Counted from the stretch's first letter, positions 27,286 through 37,160 are shown. The stretch is 64,000 bases of DNA from Chitinivibrionales bacterium (GCA_035516255.1 DATJAL010000029.1:1-64000), one strand, 5' to 3'. The notes: generated from the letters alone by a model not told the origin. Translations and numbers: made by a program.

Positions 27286-27314
27286 TTGTAATTCAATTTT
27301 TCAGCATGTATACT
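27286..27314 (+). promoter_or_regulatory. Promoter and operator-like region of the vapBC pair
   Basis: TTGTAA (27286-27291) and TATACT (27309-27314) are spaced exactly 17 bases, a good sigma70-type promoter, 20 bases before the antitoxin start. ATACATGTA (27261-27269) and GCATGTATAC around the -10 box share a CATGTA core and could be VapB-VapC operator sites. Binding is inferred from how such loci autoregulate. Confidence 0.5.
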
Positions 27315-27334
27315 TTGTAATAGGAGGCGTCATT

Positions 27335-27565
27335 ATGATGAGCACGGTTACCACGCGGGGCCAGACCGCAATTCCGGCGGCAATACGCCGTCGTTATAAT
27401 ATAAAACCGAAAAGCCGGATCGAATGGATTGACGACGGTCGCGGCGTTGCCGTGGTTCCGGTTCCTGTTGATCCGGTGCGGACGCTGAAAGGAAAGTACG
27501 GCCGGTACAATCTCAGCGGCGCTCTTGCCCGCCTGCGCAGGGAAGAACGGCGACGTGGCGGATAA
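27335..27565 (+). CDS. vapB: AbrB/MazE-type antitoxin
   Basis: A 76-residue protein with an N-terminal SpoVT/AbrB swapped-hairpin DNA-binding domain: VTTRGQTAIPAAIRRRYNIKPKSRIEWI is the standard pattern. The basic C-terminal tail (LARLRREERRRGG) would contact the toxin. TAGGAGG gives a strong start. It overlaps the VapC gene by 11 bases, so production of the toxin depends on antitoxin translation. Confidence 0.88.
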   Translation: MMSTVTTRGQTAIPAAIRRRYNIKPKSRIEWIDDGRGVAVVPVPVDPVRTLKGKYGRYNLSGALARLRREERRRGG

Positions 27566-27983
27566 AACTTTTGTTCTGGATACTTCAGCCTTGCTTGCCT
27601 TTGTCCAGAACGAGCCGGGTGCCGGCAGGGTGGATCAAATTCTGAAATCCGGCCGGAAGCGTGAGTCCAATCTTTACGTTTCGTTTGTCTCCCTTGCAGA
27701 GTTGTATTACGTTACCTCGCGCGAAATCGGACGTTCCGCCGCCTTGGAACTTATCGCGTATGTTAAATTGCTGCCCGTCACCGTCATCGAATCCGCCGAG
27801 CGGCTGACCCTTCAGGCCGGAAGCATCAAGGCGAGTTCACGCCTTTCCCTTGCCGATGCGTTCATCGCCGCCACCGCCGCGCAGGTCGAGGGCGTCTTGG
27901 TGCATAAGGACCCTGAATTTGAAAAGATTGGAAATCTTGTTACCCTTGAAAAACTGCCGTATAAAACGCCGGTTCGACGATAA
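27555..27983 (+). CDS. vapC: PIN-domain toxin (VapC ribonuclease)
   Basis: A 142-residue PIN ribonuclease. The acidic metal site is intact: D9 (FVLDTSALL), the Glu of SLAELYYV, the Asp of LSLADAFIAATA and a late acidic HKDPEFE. VapC toxins cleave initiator tRNA or rRNA under stress. The start is GTG at 27555 inside the antitoxin gene. Unlike the pair at 3.8-4.2 kb, both partners look functional. Confidence 0.88.
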   Translation: MADKTFVLDTSALLAFVQNEPGAGRVDQILKSGRKRESNLYVSFVSLAELYYVTSREIGRSAALELIAYVKLLPVTVIESAERLTLQAGSIKASSRLSLADAFIAATAAQVEGVLVHKDPEFEKIGNLVTLEKLPYKTPVRR

Positions 27984-28072
27984 TTGATGGCTCGGTTTAT
28001 TTTTTCTTCCCGGTTCAAATTTTTCTTGATCCTTCCATCCCATGTTTGATAATTTACTAACGAGGTATCACA

Positions 28073-29104
28073 ATGCCCAAGCCGTCCTTTCCATCCGTTG
28101 AATATCAACTCCTCAATTCCCTCAAGACTTCTTTAAATTTTACCAAAAGCCCGCGTTATCCCATTCCCATCGGCGACGACGCGGCCATCCTGGTCTGCGG
28201 CAAAAATGAAAAACTCATCCTCACCGCCGACACGTTTGTCGAGAATGTGCATTTCAACCTTGCCTTCATGGCGTTGGAACAGGTCGGCTACAAAGCCATG
28301 GCGATAAACCTGAGCGACTGCGCGGCCATGGCTGCGACACCGGACAGCGCACTTGTCCAGATCGTGTTTCCTAAAAATCAATCTGTGGGAAAAACGTTGT
28401 CCGGTATAAAGAGGGTTTATAAAGGGCTTAATGAAGCATGCCGGAAATGGGATTTTCCCATCATCGGCGGCAACCTTTCGAAAGGCCCGTGCTGGATGAT
28501 CGACATCACCCTGCTCGGCAGGACAGAAAACAGGAACAGGCTTTTATTGCGGAAAGGCGCCCGGCACGGCGACGGCCTCTGGGTGACGGGGTTCCCCGGT
28601 GAAAGCGGCGCGGGGCTTGCGTGTCTCAAAAAATGGGGGAGCGTTAAAAAGGTCCCGGCGGAATATGCGGTGCTCGTGCGCAAGCACCTCCGGCCCGTTC
28701 CGAGAATCAAAATCGCGAGGGAACTGGCAAAAGAACGGCATGTCCACGCTCTCATTGACATATCGGACGGCATTTCCAAGGATTCCCGTACGCTGGCGTA
28801 CGAAAACAATTTGGGCATTTTGCTTGATGACGAGCCCGGCTGCATCTCGGGCCCGATGCGCCGGCTTGCCGGACGTCTGAAAAGAGATTGGCGCGATTGG
28901 TATCTGAACGGCGGCGAGGATTATGAGCTCCTGTTTGCCGCTTCGCCGGCGTTTGATCCTTCAAGACTCGCTGTTACAACCGGCGTGCCCGTTTCGCGTA
29001 TCGGCGTCTTTTCAAAATCTTTCCGAGGTGTTCGGCTGCGAAAAGAAAATAATACATCAGCGCGTCTCAACCTGGGCGGCTGGGACCATCTTCAAAACGC
29101 TTGA
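28073..29104 (+). CDS. thiL: Thiamine-monophosphate kinase
   Basis: A 343-residue ThiL, which phosphorylates thiamine phosphate to thiamine diphosphate with ATP. Visible: IGDDAAIL near residue 32, TADTFVENVHF (metal and substrate loop), GGNLSKGP, LIDISDGISKDSRTLA and the late NGGEDYELLF. The order and spacing match the PurM/ThiL fold. AGGTATCAC precedes the ATG. No other thi genes or thi box are nearby, so thiamine synthesis is encoded elsewhere. Confidence 0.93.
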   Translation: MPKPSFPSVEYQLLNSLKTSLNFTKSPRYPIPIGDDAAILVCGKNEKLILTADTFVENVHFNLAFMALEQVGYKAMAINLSDCAAMAATPDSALVQIVFPKNQSVGKTLSGIKRVYKGLNEACRKWDFPIIGGNLSKGPCWMIDITLLGRTENRNRLLLRKGARHGDGLWVTGFPGESGAGLACLKKWGSVKKVPAEYAVLVRKHLRPVPRIKIARELAKERHVHALIDISDGISKDSRTLAYENNLGILLDDEPGCISGPMRRLAGRLKRDWRDWYLNGGEDYELLFAASPAFDPSRLAVTTGVPVSRIGVFSKSFRGVRLRKENNTSARLNLGGWDHLQNA

Positions 29105-29243
29105 CCCAAAAGACTTGCCGGTGCTAGTTTATTTTATGGGGCGTTTTTCATCCGGTGTAATGTATTTTTTGAGTGGAAAATCTGGAGATCAAATTCTATA
29201 ATAGATATACCTTTAGGGACATAACCATCGCGGTGCTGAACCT

Positions 29244-31145
29244 ATGATGATGCAGCGACGCCGTAAAAAACTCGGCGAAATCCTTATCGCCCAGGGCATG
29301 ATCACCAACGAGCAGCTGCTGGAGGCGCTGCAGGTGCACAAGCGCACGGGCGTGAGCCTGGGAACCGTGCTTGTCAACCTCGGATACATCAGCGACGACG
29401 ACCTGACCGGCGTGCTCGGGGCGCAGATACAATTCGACCAGCGCAAACGCCTCGGCGAATTGCTTATCGACCAAGGCCTCATCAACGACGAAAAGCTCAC
29501 CCAGGCCCTCGAGGAGCAGAAGAAGACCAAGCTGCTGCTCGGGCAATGCCTTGTGAATCTCAAATTCATCACCGAGAAACAGCTTGTTGACGTGCTCTCT
29601 GCACAGCTTGACATCCAGCACGTGGTGCTGGAAAACTTCGCCTTCAACAAGAATCTTGTCAAACTTATTCCCGAAGACATGGCCCGGAAATACAAGGTGA
29701 TCCCGCTCTTTGAGCGGGACGGCATTCTCACGGTCGCCATGGCCGATCCCACCAACCTTCGCACCGTCGACCACCTCAAGTTCAAAACCGGCAAAGGGAT
29801 CGACCCGGTCATCTCCGAGGAAAAGAGCATCACCTCCGCCATCGAGAAAAATTACGCCTCGCCGGTTGAACAGATGTCCGAACTCCTCGGCAACGTGCAG
29901 GTCGAGGAAATCGACGTGGTCAAGCGCGAGGAGGAGGAGGAGGAAGGAGGCGTAAGCGACGAGGAGGGCAAGCAGATTGTCAAGCTTGTCAACCTCATCA
30001 TCGGCCAGGCGGTGACCGACAGGGCCTCCGACATCCACATCGAGCCCACCGACAACTATGTGCGGATCCGCTACCGCGTCGACGGCGAGCTAACGGAACG
30101 CAATCCCATCCCGCTGGCGCTGCGCGCGCAGATCACGTCGCGCCTCAAGATCATGGCGGGCATGGACATTGCAGAAAAACGGCACCCGCAGGACGGTCAC
30201 ATCGAGATACGGCACCAGGGCCGCGAGATCGACTTGCGCGTGTCGACGTTCCCCGTGATGACGCGGCAGCATGGCGTCAACGAGAAGATCGTGATGCGTA
30301 TCATCGACCAGGCCGAGAACCAGCTCACGCTTGACATGCTGGGATTCCTGCCGTACATGCTCAAGCAGTTCGACGACCTGGTGATGCTGGCCGACGGCAT
30401 CATCCTGGTCACCGGCCCCACCGGAAGCGGCAAAAGCTGCACGCTGTACGCCGCGCTCTCACGTGTCAATGCGCACTTCGAAAACACCAAAAACATCATC
30501 ACGATGGAAGACCCGGTCGAATTCGTGCTCGAGGGCATCAGCCAGGGCCAGATCAATGCCAAGGCGGGGTTCGATTACGGCGACGGCCTGCGCGCCATCC
30601 TGCGGCAGGACCCGGACATCGTGATGATCGGCGAGATGCGCGATCTGCCCACCGCCGAAATGGCGATCAAGTCGGCGCTCACGGGCCACATGGTCTATTC
30701 AACGCTGCACACCAACGATTCCGCGTCCGCGTTCACCCGGCTTCTCGACATGGGCATAGAGCCGTTCCTCATCGCCTCAACGGTCCGCGGCGTGCTCGCC
30801 CAGCGCCTCGTACGGCGAATATGCTCCAAATGCAAGGAGCGCGTGGAACCCGAGGCCAAGCTCCTCGAGGAGCTCCATCTCAAGCCCGACACTCCTATTT
30901 ACAAAGGGAAAGGCTGCCGCGTGTGCAACAATACGGGCTACAAAGGCCGCACCGGCATTTTCGAGCTGCTCGTCCCCGATTCGACGGTAAAAAAAATGAT
31001 ACTCGAGCGCCACTCGTCCGACGAGATAAAAGACTACTGCGTGTCCACGGGTCATTTCGACACCCTGCGGCGGGACGGGTTGCGCAAGGTCGCCGACGGG
31101 GTCACCACCATCGAACAGGTGCTGGGAGCGTCCAGCGGTGACTAA
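29244..31145 (+). CDS. pilB: Type IV pilus/type II secretion assembly ATPase (PilB/GspE)
   Basis: A 633-residue hexameric motor ATPase. Two N-terminal T2SSE_N-type modules in tandem (about 8-70 and 71-135, each starting RLGELLI or KLGEILI) are followed by an adaptor and the RecA-like core. Walker A is GPTGSGKS (391-398), the Asp box is in TMEDPVE and the Walker B glutamate in GEMRD. The zinc-binding four cysteines are C527, C530, C558 and C561, the PilB/GspE mark that separates it from PilT. The pilM- and pilN-like genes 5 kb away fit a pilus. It overlaps the helicase gene by eight bases. Confidence 0.93.
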   Translation: MMMQRRRKKLGEILIAQGMITNEQLLEALQVHKRTGVSLGTVLVNLGYISDDDLTGVLGAQIQFDQRKRLGELLIDQGLINDEKLTQALEEQKKTKLLLGQCLVNLKFITEKQLVDVLSAQLDIQHVVLENFAFNKNLVKLIPEDMARKYKVIPLFERDGILTVAMADPTNLRTVDHLKFKTGKGIDPVISEEKSITSAIEKNYASPVEQMSELLGNVQVEEIDVVKREEEEEEGGVSDEEGKQIVKLVNLIIGQAVTDRASDIHIEPTDNYVRIRYRVDGELTERNPIPLALRAQITSRLKIMAGMDIAEKRHPQDGHIEIRHQGREIDLRVSTFPVMTRQHGVNEKIVMRIIDQAENQLTLDMLGFLPYMLKQFDDLVMLADGIILVTGPTGSGKSCTLYAALSRVNAHFENTKNIITMEDPVEFVLEGISQGQINAKAGFDYGDGLRAILRQDPDIVMIGEMRDLPTAEMAIKSALTGHMVYSTLHTNDSASAFTRLLDMGIEPFLIASTVRGVLAQRLVRRICSKCKERVEPEAKLLEELHLKPDTPIYKGKGCRVCNNTGYKGRTGIFELLVPDSTVKKMILERHSSDEIKDYCVSTGHFDTLRRDGLRKVADGVTTIEQVLGASSGD

Positions 31146-33354
31146 TCCTTTTTCCCGCCCTGGGGTCCTGGAACAAATCACGCTCAATCCGGTGCAGAAA
31201 GAAGCGGTGCTGTACGAGGGAGGGCCGCAACTCGTGTTTGCCGGCGCCGGAACCGGCAAGACAAGGGTGCTCACCGCCAAGATAGCGTGGCTCATCCAGC
31301 AAAAGGCAATGCCGCCCAACCGCATTTTCGCCGCGACGTTCACCAACAAAGCGGCCCGCGAAATGCAGCGCCGCGTCGAGGAACTCACAGGGCTGCCGTG
31401 TTCGGGCCTGTGGATCGGCACTTTTCATTCGATGTGCGCCCGCATCCTGCGAAGGGAGGCGGACAAGATTGGGTTCCCTTCATCCTTCTCCATCTTTGAT
31501 GCCGACGACCAGCTTTCCTGCATCAAAAAGGTCGCCAAGGAACTCGCGCTTGACGAACGCACCATGCCGCCGCGCCTGTTGTTGTCGGCCATTTCGCGCC
31601 ACAAGAATGCCTGTGTTCCGCCGGCCGAACTCGCCGGCAAGGCCGCGAGTTATTTCGATTCGGAGCTCATTCGCGCCTATGCGGCCTATCAGGAAAGCCT
31701 GGCAAAACAGCAGGCCATGGACTTCGACGACCTGCTTTCCACGTGCGTGTACCTAATGCGCGGCAACGCCGGCGTCCTCTCCCGCTACCAGTCGCTGTTC
31801 AGCTATGTGCTGGTGGACGAGTACCAGGACACGAACCTCGCGCAGTTTTACCTTGTCAAGCTCCTTGCCGCCGCGCACAACAATATCTTCGTGGTGGGCG
31901 ACGACGACCAGAGCATCTATGCATGGCGCGGAGCGCAGGTGGAAAACATCCTGTCGTTCGACAAGGCTTTTCCCACGACCAAAACGTTCGTGCTCGAGCA
32001 GAACTACCGCTCCACCGGCGCAATCCTCAATTTCGCCAACGCGGCAATAGCTGCCAACACCCGGCGCGCCGCGAAGCGGCTGTGGACCGGCCGCCAGGGC
32101 GGCGGCGTGACCGTGCTGCGATACCGCGACGACCGCCACGAATCGGAGTCGGTGTGCGACGCAGTGGCGCGCCATATCAAAACGGGCGTGAAGCCCTGCT
32201 CAATCGCCGTGCTTTTCAGGACCAATGCGCAGTCGCGGCTGTTCGAGGACTCCATGCGCAAGCGGCGCGTTCCCTACGTGCTGGTGGGCGGCATGAGCTT
32301 TTACGAGCGCCGCGAAATCAAGGACTGCCTGGCCTATTTGCGTTTGTGCGTGAACCCGAAGGACGACCTGAGTTGCGAGCGCATCGTGAACGTGCCGCCG
32401 CGCGGGATCGGCGACAAGTCAAAGGAACTGCTGATGCAGCGCAGCCGGGAGCGCGGAAAATCCCTGCTTGAAACCATCCTCGGGGAAAACGACACCGCCG
32501 CCTACGGCAGGGGTCAGAAGGGCATGTTGGAGCTGAAGGAACTTTTTTCCCTGCTTGCCGATCTCATAGTGAAGAACGAATCGCCGCACGAAATCCTCAC
32601 GCAGGCGCTGTCCCTCACCGGATACCTCACCGTGTTCGAGGAGGAGGACTCGGAGGAGGCCAACGCGAGGATCGAAAACGTGGGCGAGCTCGTGAACGCC
32701 GTGGCTGTCTGGACAGAGGAGAATCCTGAAAAGGGGTTGCCGGCGTTCCTCGAGGAGATCTCGCTCGCCACCGACGTTGACCGGTGGGAACAGAAGGACG
32801 ATTCGGTGAACATGATGACGCTGCACTGCGCAAAGGGGCTTGAGTTCAAACAGGTGTTCGTGGTCGGGTGCGAGGACGGCATCCTGCCCTCGCGTCAGAA
32901 TTTCGACGACGAGGCGAAAATGGAGGAGGAGCGGCGCCTCCTGTACGTGGGCGTCACGCGCGCCATGGACGGGCTCGAGGTGTCGTATGCCGACGAACGC
33001 TGGCGCTTCGGCTCCTGCATTCCCATGACGCCGTCGCGGTTTCTCGCGGCCGTGCCCCAGGAACTGTTCACCTTTCTCGACCAGAGCGGCGTGTTTTTCC
33101 GCGAGGAAAAAAAGAGGCAGAAAAGCTGCCGCGAGACCGCCGCCGTCATGCAGGAACCGGCATACCGGCATGAGGATTTCTCGCAGGAGACGGTGCAGTA
33201 CCGCATGGGCCAGCACGTGGTGCACAAGCTGTACGGCAAGGGGAGGGTCGTGAACCTGAGCGGGTTCGGCGAGGACATGCGCATGACCGTGCTTTTCAAC
33301 GACGGCACGCGCAGGAAATTAATGGCCAAATTTGCGGATTTTGAATCGGCGTGA
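31138..33354 (+). CDS. uvrD: UvrD/PcrA-type superfamily 1 DNA helicase
   Basis: A 738-residue 3'-5' helicase. SF1A motifs in order: LNPVQKEAV (Q motif), GAGTGKT (Walker A), FTNKAAREM, DEYQDTN (Walker B), GDDDQSIYAWRGA (III), EQNYRS (IV), VNMMTLHCAKGLEF (V) and VGVTRAM (VI). The C-terminal VVHKLYGKGRVVNL is the Tudor-like module that in PcrA/UvrD binds RNA polymerase. Roles: nucleotide-excision repair, replication restart and RNA polymerase backtracking. The start is GTG, overlapping pilB by eight bases. Confidence 0.94.
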   Translation: MTNPFSRPGVLEQITLNPVQKEAVLYEGGPQLVFAGAGTGKTRVLTAKIAWLIQQKAMPPNRIFAATFTNKAAREMQRRVEELTGLPCSGLWIGTFHSMCARILRREADKIGFPSSFSIFDADDQLSCIKKVAKELALDERTMPPRLLLSAISRHKNACVPPAELAGKAASYFDSELIRAYAAYQESLAKQQAMDFDDLLSTCVYLMRGNAGVLSRYQSLFSYVLVDEYQDTNLAQFYLVKLLAAAHNNIFVVGDDDQSIYAWRGAQVENILSFDKAFPTTKTFVLEQNYRSTGAILNFANAAIAANTRRAAKRLWTGRQGGGVTVLRYRDDRHESESVCDAVARHIKTGVKPCSIAVLFRTNAQSRLFEDSMRKRRVPYVLVGGMSFYERREIKDCLAYLRLCVNPKDDLSCERIVNVPPRGIGDKSKELLMQRSRERGKSLLETILGENDTAAYGRGQKGMLELKELFSLLADLIVKNESPHEILTQALSLTGYLTVFEEEDSEEANARIENVGELVNAVAVWTEENPEKGLPAFLEEISLATDVDRWEQKDDSVNMMTLHCAKGLEFKQVFVVGCEDGILPSRQNFDDEAKMEEERRLLYVGVTRAMDGLEVSYADERWRFGSCIPMTPSRFLAAVPQELFTFLDQSGVFFREEKKRQKSCRETAAVMQEPAYRHEDFSQETVQYRMGQHVVHKLYGKGRVVNLSGFGEDMRMTVLFNDGTRRKLMAKFADFESA

Positions 33355-33496
33355 CCGATTTAAAAAAATCACCGCAAAGACGCAACGAGCGCGAAGTAGA
33401 TTTAATCCATCGCCTCAGCCCTTCCCCTTTCCGCAAGCGGAGAGGGGCGGCTGAAAGCAGGGATGAGGCGTAACCAAGTAACGGGGACGCTGCGGG

Positions 33497-33784
33497 ATGA
33501 TCGACAAAGCCCACGTCAAATACATTGCCGACCTTTCACGTCTCTCCCTCTCAGACGCCGAAACCGAGGCGTTTGCCGGCCAGCTGAAATCAATCCTGCA
33601 TTACGTGGAGCAGCTTAACAAAGTAGACACGTCGAATGTGGAACCCACCGCGTTCATCGCGCCCTCGCGCGACCCCATGCGCGACGACGTGGAAACCCCG
33701 TCGCTGCCGCCGGAAAAAATACTACAGAACGGGCCCAAGGTGAAAAACGGATATTTCGCCGTGCCCAAGATCATCAATCAATAA
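33497..33784 (+). CDS. gatC: Glutamyl-tRNA(Gln)/aspartyl-tRNA(Asn) amidotransferase subunit C
   Basis: A 95-residue GatC, which stabilises the GatA-GatB amidotransferase that turns Glu-tRNA(Gln) into Gln-tRNA(Gln). Visible: HVKYIADLSRLSLSDAE, ILHYVEQLNKVDTSNVEPT and the C-terminal GYFAVPKII. Normally gatC opens a gatCAB operon, but here the next gene is kdsB and neither gatA nor gatB is in the window. AT-rich spacers flank it. Confidence 0.93.
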   Translation: MIDKAHVKYIADLSRLSLSDAETEAFAGQLKSILHYVEQLNKVDTSNVEPTAFIAPSRDPMRDDVETPSLPPEKILQNGPKVKNGYFAVPKIINQ

Positions 33785-33869
33785 ATATTTTTTCCTTTAA
33801 TTTTCCTTCCAATAATCCTACAATAATACTCTGTATCCAATATTTTTATCCTTCCGGATAAAAGCATCT

Positions 33870-34634
33870 ATGGCTTCAAAAAAAGAAAAATTGACCGACG
33901 GCATCCTCTGCGTGATTCCCGCGCGCTACGGCTCGTCGCGGCTGCCGGGCAAGCCGCTCATCATGTTCAAGAACCTGCCGCTGGTCATGTGGGTGTACAA
34001 CCGCGCCAAGCAGTCGGGCGTGTTCGACATGGTGTGCGTCGCCACCGACGACCGGCGCGTCCATGAGACCGTGTTGAACTATGGCGGCGCATCATGCCTC
34101 ACCTCGCCGCGGCACGCCTCAGGCACCGACCGCGTGAACGAAGTGGAGGAGAAATACCGTTACCGGTACATCGTCAACCTCCAGGGCGACGAGCCGCTCG
34201 TGCCGCGCAGTCTCATGAGAAAATTCGCGGAAAAGCTCGCAACTCTCGATGATAATTCCTTGCTAACCTGCGTCTCTCATGCTACAATAAAAGAAAAGGA
34301 CAACCCGAATGTGGTGAAGGCCGTTCTTAACAAACGGCAGGAGGCTCTTTATTTTTCCCGCGCGCCCATTCCGTACGAGCGCGAGGGCGGGGGAAAGCGT
34401 ATCCTCGTGCACTGGGGCATTTACGGGTTCACCGCACGGTCGCTTGCGCGGTTCTGCGCCTTTCCGCAGGGCGAACTTGAACGGCGCGAACTGCTCGAAC
34501 AGCTCAGGGCGCTCGAAAACGGCATGCGGATCGCGTGCCTGGTGACCGGCGAGCGCAGCTGCGGCATCGACACGCCCGCGGACGCGGAGGCGTTCAGGAA
34601 AATGGTGGAAGGAACACGGCCCCATGCAGAATGA
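33870..34634 (+). CDS. kdsB: 3-deoxy-manno-octulosonate cytidylyltransferase
   Basis: A 254-residue KdsB, which makes CMP-Kdo from CTP and Kdo for the LPS inner core. Visible: CVIPARYGSSRLPGKPL (CTP loop), DMVCVATDDRRV, TSPRHASGTDRVNE, NLQGDEPLV, YFSRAPIPYER and HWGIYGFT. It overlaps the following response-regulator gene by 11 bases. Its presence is among the best evidence that the organism makes LPS. Confidence 0.95.
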   Translation: MASKKEKLTDGILCVIPARYGSSRLPGKPLIMFKNLPLVMWVYNRAKQSGVFDMVCVATDDRRVHETVLNYGGASCLTSPRHASGTDRVNEVEEKYRYRYIVNLQGDEPLVPRSLMRKFAEKLATLDDNSLLTCVSHATIKEKDNPNVVKAVLNKRQEALYFSRAPIPYEREGGGKRILVHWGIYGFTARSLARFCAFPQGELERRELLEQLRALENGMRIACLVTGERSCGIDTPADAEAFRKMVEGTRPHAE

Positions 34635-36099
34635 ACAGGAGAAAATGGATGCCGGCAAGGCCGAAGACATCCATCTTCTCGTTGTCGACGACGAACGATC
34701 CATTTGCGACATCGTGGGGCAGTTCCTGCGCATGAAGGGATACAACGTCACCTGCGTCGGCACGGCCGAGGCGGCCATCGATTTCATCAAGGAGAACGCC
34801 ATCGATCTCGTGCTCTCCGACATCAAGATGCCGGGGATGTCGGGCGTGGAGCTCCTCAAATGGGTGCGCGAGTACAACCGCTCGCTGCCGGTGGTCATGA
34901 CCACCGGGTTTCCCACCCTCGACACCGCCATCGAGGCGCTCAAGCTCGGTGCGTTCGATTACCTCACCAAGCCGTTCCACCTCGAGGAGATCGCGGAAAA
35001 GATCAAACGCGCGCTTGTCAACCGGCAGCTCGAAGAGGAGAACCTGCTCTTTTCCAAGCTCGTGTCCCTGCACGAGGTCACCAAGATCCTCGCCTCGACC
35101 TACCAGCTAGCCGAACTCAACCACAAGGTGCTCGACTTTTCGGTGAAGATCGCAAAGGCCGACGGCGGCTCGCTCATGTTCTTCGACGAGGCGAAACACC
35201 TCATCATGGCCGAAAGCACCGCGCGCCATTCCCCGGAATTCTGGGAAAACGCGCTGTTCACCGGCGCGTCGAAGTGGGTCGCCGAAAACGAGGAGCCGAT
35301 GGTGATGGAATCGGGGGAACCGAAGGCGTTCCGCGAGTTCCCGCCGCTGCCCGACAACATCCGCAGCTATATCGCGTTCCCGCTCAAGACGCCGCAGCGC
35401 ACCGTGGGCGTGCTCAATCTGATCCGCAACAGGGAAAAAAATCCGTTTTCGAACGTTGACCTCGAAATCATCAACGTGCTCGCGTCGCAGGCAAGCATCT
35501 CCATCGAAAACGTACGGCTCTACCAGAACATTCGCGACAACTACCTCAAGACGGTGCGCGGCTTTGCGCTGGCGGTCGAGGCCAAAGACCGCTACACGCA
35601 CGGCCATTCCGAGAACGTGATGAAATACACGGTGGTGATCGCCAAGCACCTGGGCCTGTCCGACGCGGAGATCGAAAACGTCAAGTACGCCGGCCTGCTG
35701 CACGACATCGGAAAAATAGGCGTGAGCGAGCTCATCCTCAACAAGCCCGGCAGGCTCACGCCCTCCGAATTTGATGAGATCAAGAAGCACCCGTCGCTCG
35801 GGGCGAACATCATCGCCGACGTGCCTTTTTTGCGGCCGCTGGTGCCAATGGTGTTCCATCATCACGAATTTTACGACGGCAACGGATACCCCGACGGCAT
35901 AAAAGGGGAGGACATCCCCTTCGGCGCGCGCATCCTGAGCGTCGCCGACGCCTACGAGGCCATGACTTCCGACCGGCCGTACCGCCGCTCGCTTTCCCAG
36001 CAGGCGGCGCTCGAGATACTGGTGGCCGGCAAAGGCAAGCAGTTTGACCCGAAGATGGTCGACACGTTCAAGGAGATCCTGCAGTCCGGACAGCAATAG
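34624..36099 (+). CDS. Response regulator with GAF and HD-GYP domains
   Basis: A 491-residue regulator: receiver (about 17-135; acidic pair in VVDDER, phospho-acceptor D66 in LSDIKMPG, lysine in YLTKPFH), GAF domain (about 150-310) and HD-GYP phosphodiesterase (about 320-485). The HD pair is in LLHDIGKIG (H360, D361), and HHEFYDGNGYPDGIKGEDIP is the GYP signature. Such proteins hydrolyse cyclic di-GMP in response to a kinase signal and often control pili. The pilM/pilN-like genes follow directly. No partner histidine kinase is in the window. Confidence 0.94.
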   Translation: MQNEQEKMDAGKAEDIHLLVVDDERSICDIVGQFLRMKGYNVTCVGTAEAAIDFIKENAIDLVLSDIKMPGMSGVELLKWVREYNRSLPVVMTTGFPTLDTAIEALKLGAFDYLTKPFHLEEIAEKIKRALVNRQLEEENLLFSKLVSLHEVTKILASTYQLAELNHKVLDFSVKIAKADGGSLMFFDEAKHLIMAESTARHSPEFWENALFTGASKWVAENEEPMVMESGEPKAFREFPPLPDNIRSYIAFPLKTPQRTVGVLNLIRNREKNPFSNVDLEIINVLASQASISIENVRLYQNIRDNYLKTVRGFALAVEAKDRYTHGHSENVMKYTVVIAKHLGLSDAEIENVKYAGLLHDIGKIGVSELILNKPGRLTPSEFDEIKKHPSLGANIIADVPFLRPLVPMVFHHHEFYDGNGYPDGIKGEDIPFGARILSVADAYEAMTSDRPYRRSLSQQAALEILVAGKGKQFDPKMVDTFKEILQSGQQ

Positions 36100-36218
36100 G
36101 GCCTTTTGCGGGGACGGCCTGCGGGAAGACGAAAGCATGCGCCCGGCGCTTCGGGTTTACTTTAAGAGAAGCAATCACCTATTTTATGGTATGCCCCGCA
36201 GAAGTAAACGGCGGGGCA

Positions 36219-37160
36219 ATGGCCTTGTTTAACCGATGGAGATGTATGGCGGACCGCGGGGATTGCGTCAGCGGCATAGACCTGACAAAGGAGAACATCA
36301 GCATCGCGCAGTATTCCGCGTCGGAAAATACTGTGGTGAACGCCAGCATCATCATCAGCCCGCTCGACGAGGCCGACCCATCCGACGATATCATCACCTC
36401 CCTCAGGGCAAAGTTCAAGAAAGTCGCGGCGCAGATGAAGTGCGAAGGGCAGCACGCGGCCGTGGCAGTGCCGGCCCAATACGCGGTAGTGAAGAAGTTC
36501 ACCCTCGACGCCGACGAAAACGACGTGCGCGGCGCGCTCGAATGGGAGCTCGGCCAGCACCTCATCGGCGGCCTCGGCGAATACTCCTTTGATTTCGAGC
36601 CCATGGCCCGCGAAGGAGACACCGAGCAATACCTGGCGGTGGCCTACCGGAGCAGCAGCGTGCAGAAGCTTGTTTCTCTTGTAAAGGCGGGAAAACTGTC
36701 GCCGGCCGTGGTCGACATCGACATATTCGCGCTCATCGACGTTTTCGAGGCGAACTACGCCGACGCCATGTCGGCGCCCGCCGTCATCATCCACGGCAAC
36801 GGCGAGTCGACGCGGCTGGTGCTCACCAAGAACGGCGCCTTCGCCGACTTCGACGTGATGGAACCGGCGCGGCACGCGTCGTCGCCCGACGCCTATGGCA
36901 GCCAGATGCTCGAGACCATGGCCCAGAGCTTTGCCTCGGTGCACGGACGGCCGCCGATCTATCTCACCGGTCCGATTTTCGCCGACCCCGATTTCACCGA
37001 ATCGGTGTGCTCGCGCATGGGCGTGGCCCGGGTGCTCGACCCGTTCAGGGCGATCCGCTCGACCGTTGACATTCCAAAATCCGATCTCCGGAAATGCATT
37101 CCGTATCTGACCGTAGCGGTGGGCCTTGCGCTCAGGGCCGCGGCGGAGGGTGCCGCATGA
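36219..37160 (+). CDS. PilM-like actin-fold pilus assembly protein
   Basis: A 313-residue protein that resembles PilM, the cytoplasmic actin-like protein of the type IV pilus inner-membrane platform. Clues: SGIDLTKENISIAQYS (the usual GIDIGxxxxK start), AVAVPAQYAVVKKFTL, ALEWELGQHLI, VVDIDIFALIDVFE and YLTVAVGLALRAA. The start at 36219 (GGCGGGG upstream) is preferred to 36186; 36246 is a third option. The stop overlaps the next ATG. Divergence from classical PilM keeps this below certainty. Confidence 0.75.
   Translation: MALFNRWRCMADRGDCVSGIDLTKENISIAQYSASENTVVNASIIISPLDEADPSDDIITSLRAKFKKVAAQMKCEGQHAAVAVPAQYAVVKKFTLDADENDVRGALEWELGQHLIGGLGEYSFDFEPMAREGDTEQYLAVAYRSSSVQKLVSLVKAGKLSPAVVDIDIFALIDVFEANYADAMSAPAVIIHGNGESTRLVLTKNGAFADFDVMEPARHASSPDAYGSQMLETMAQSFASVHGRPPIYLTGPIFADPDFTESVCSRMGVARVLDPFRAIRSTVDIPKSDLRKCIPYLTVAVGLALRAAAEGAA

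Noticed and set aside
29197-29202. TATAAT as a pilB promoter
   Set aside because: The -10 box is perfect, but no -35 at a usable spacing was found, so I did not list it.
33395-33470. Hairpin CCCCTTTCCGC/CGGAGAGGGG as a terminator after uvrD
   Set aside because: The stem is imperfect and lacks a T-tract. It may be a repeat piece, but the evidence is too thin for a feature.
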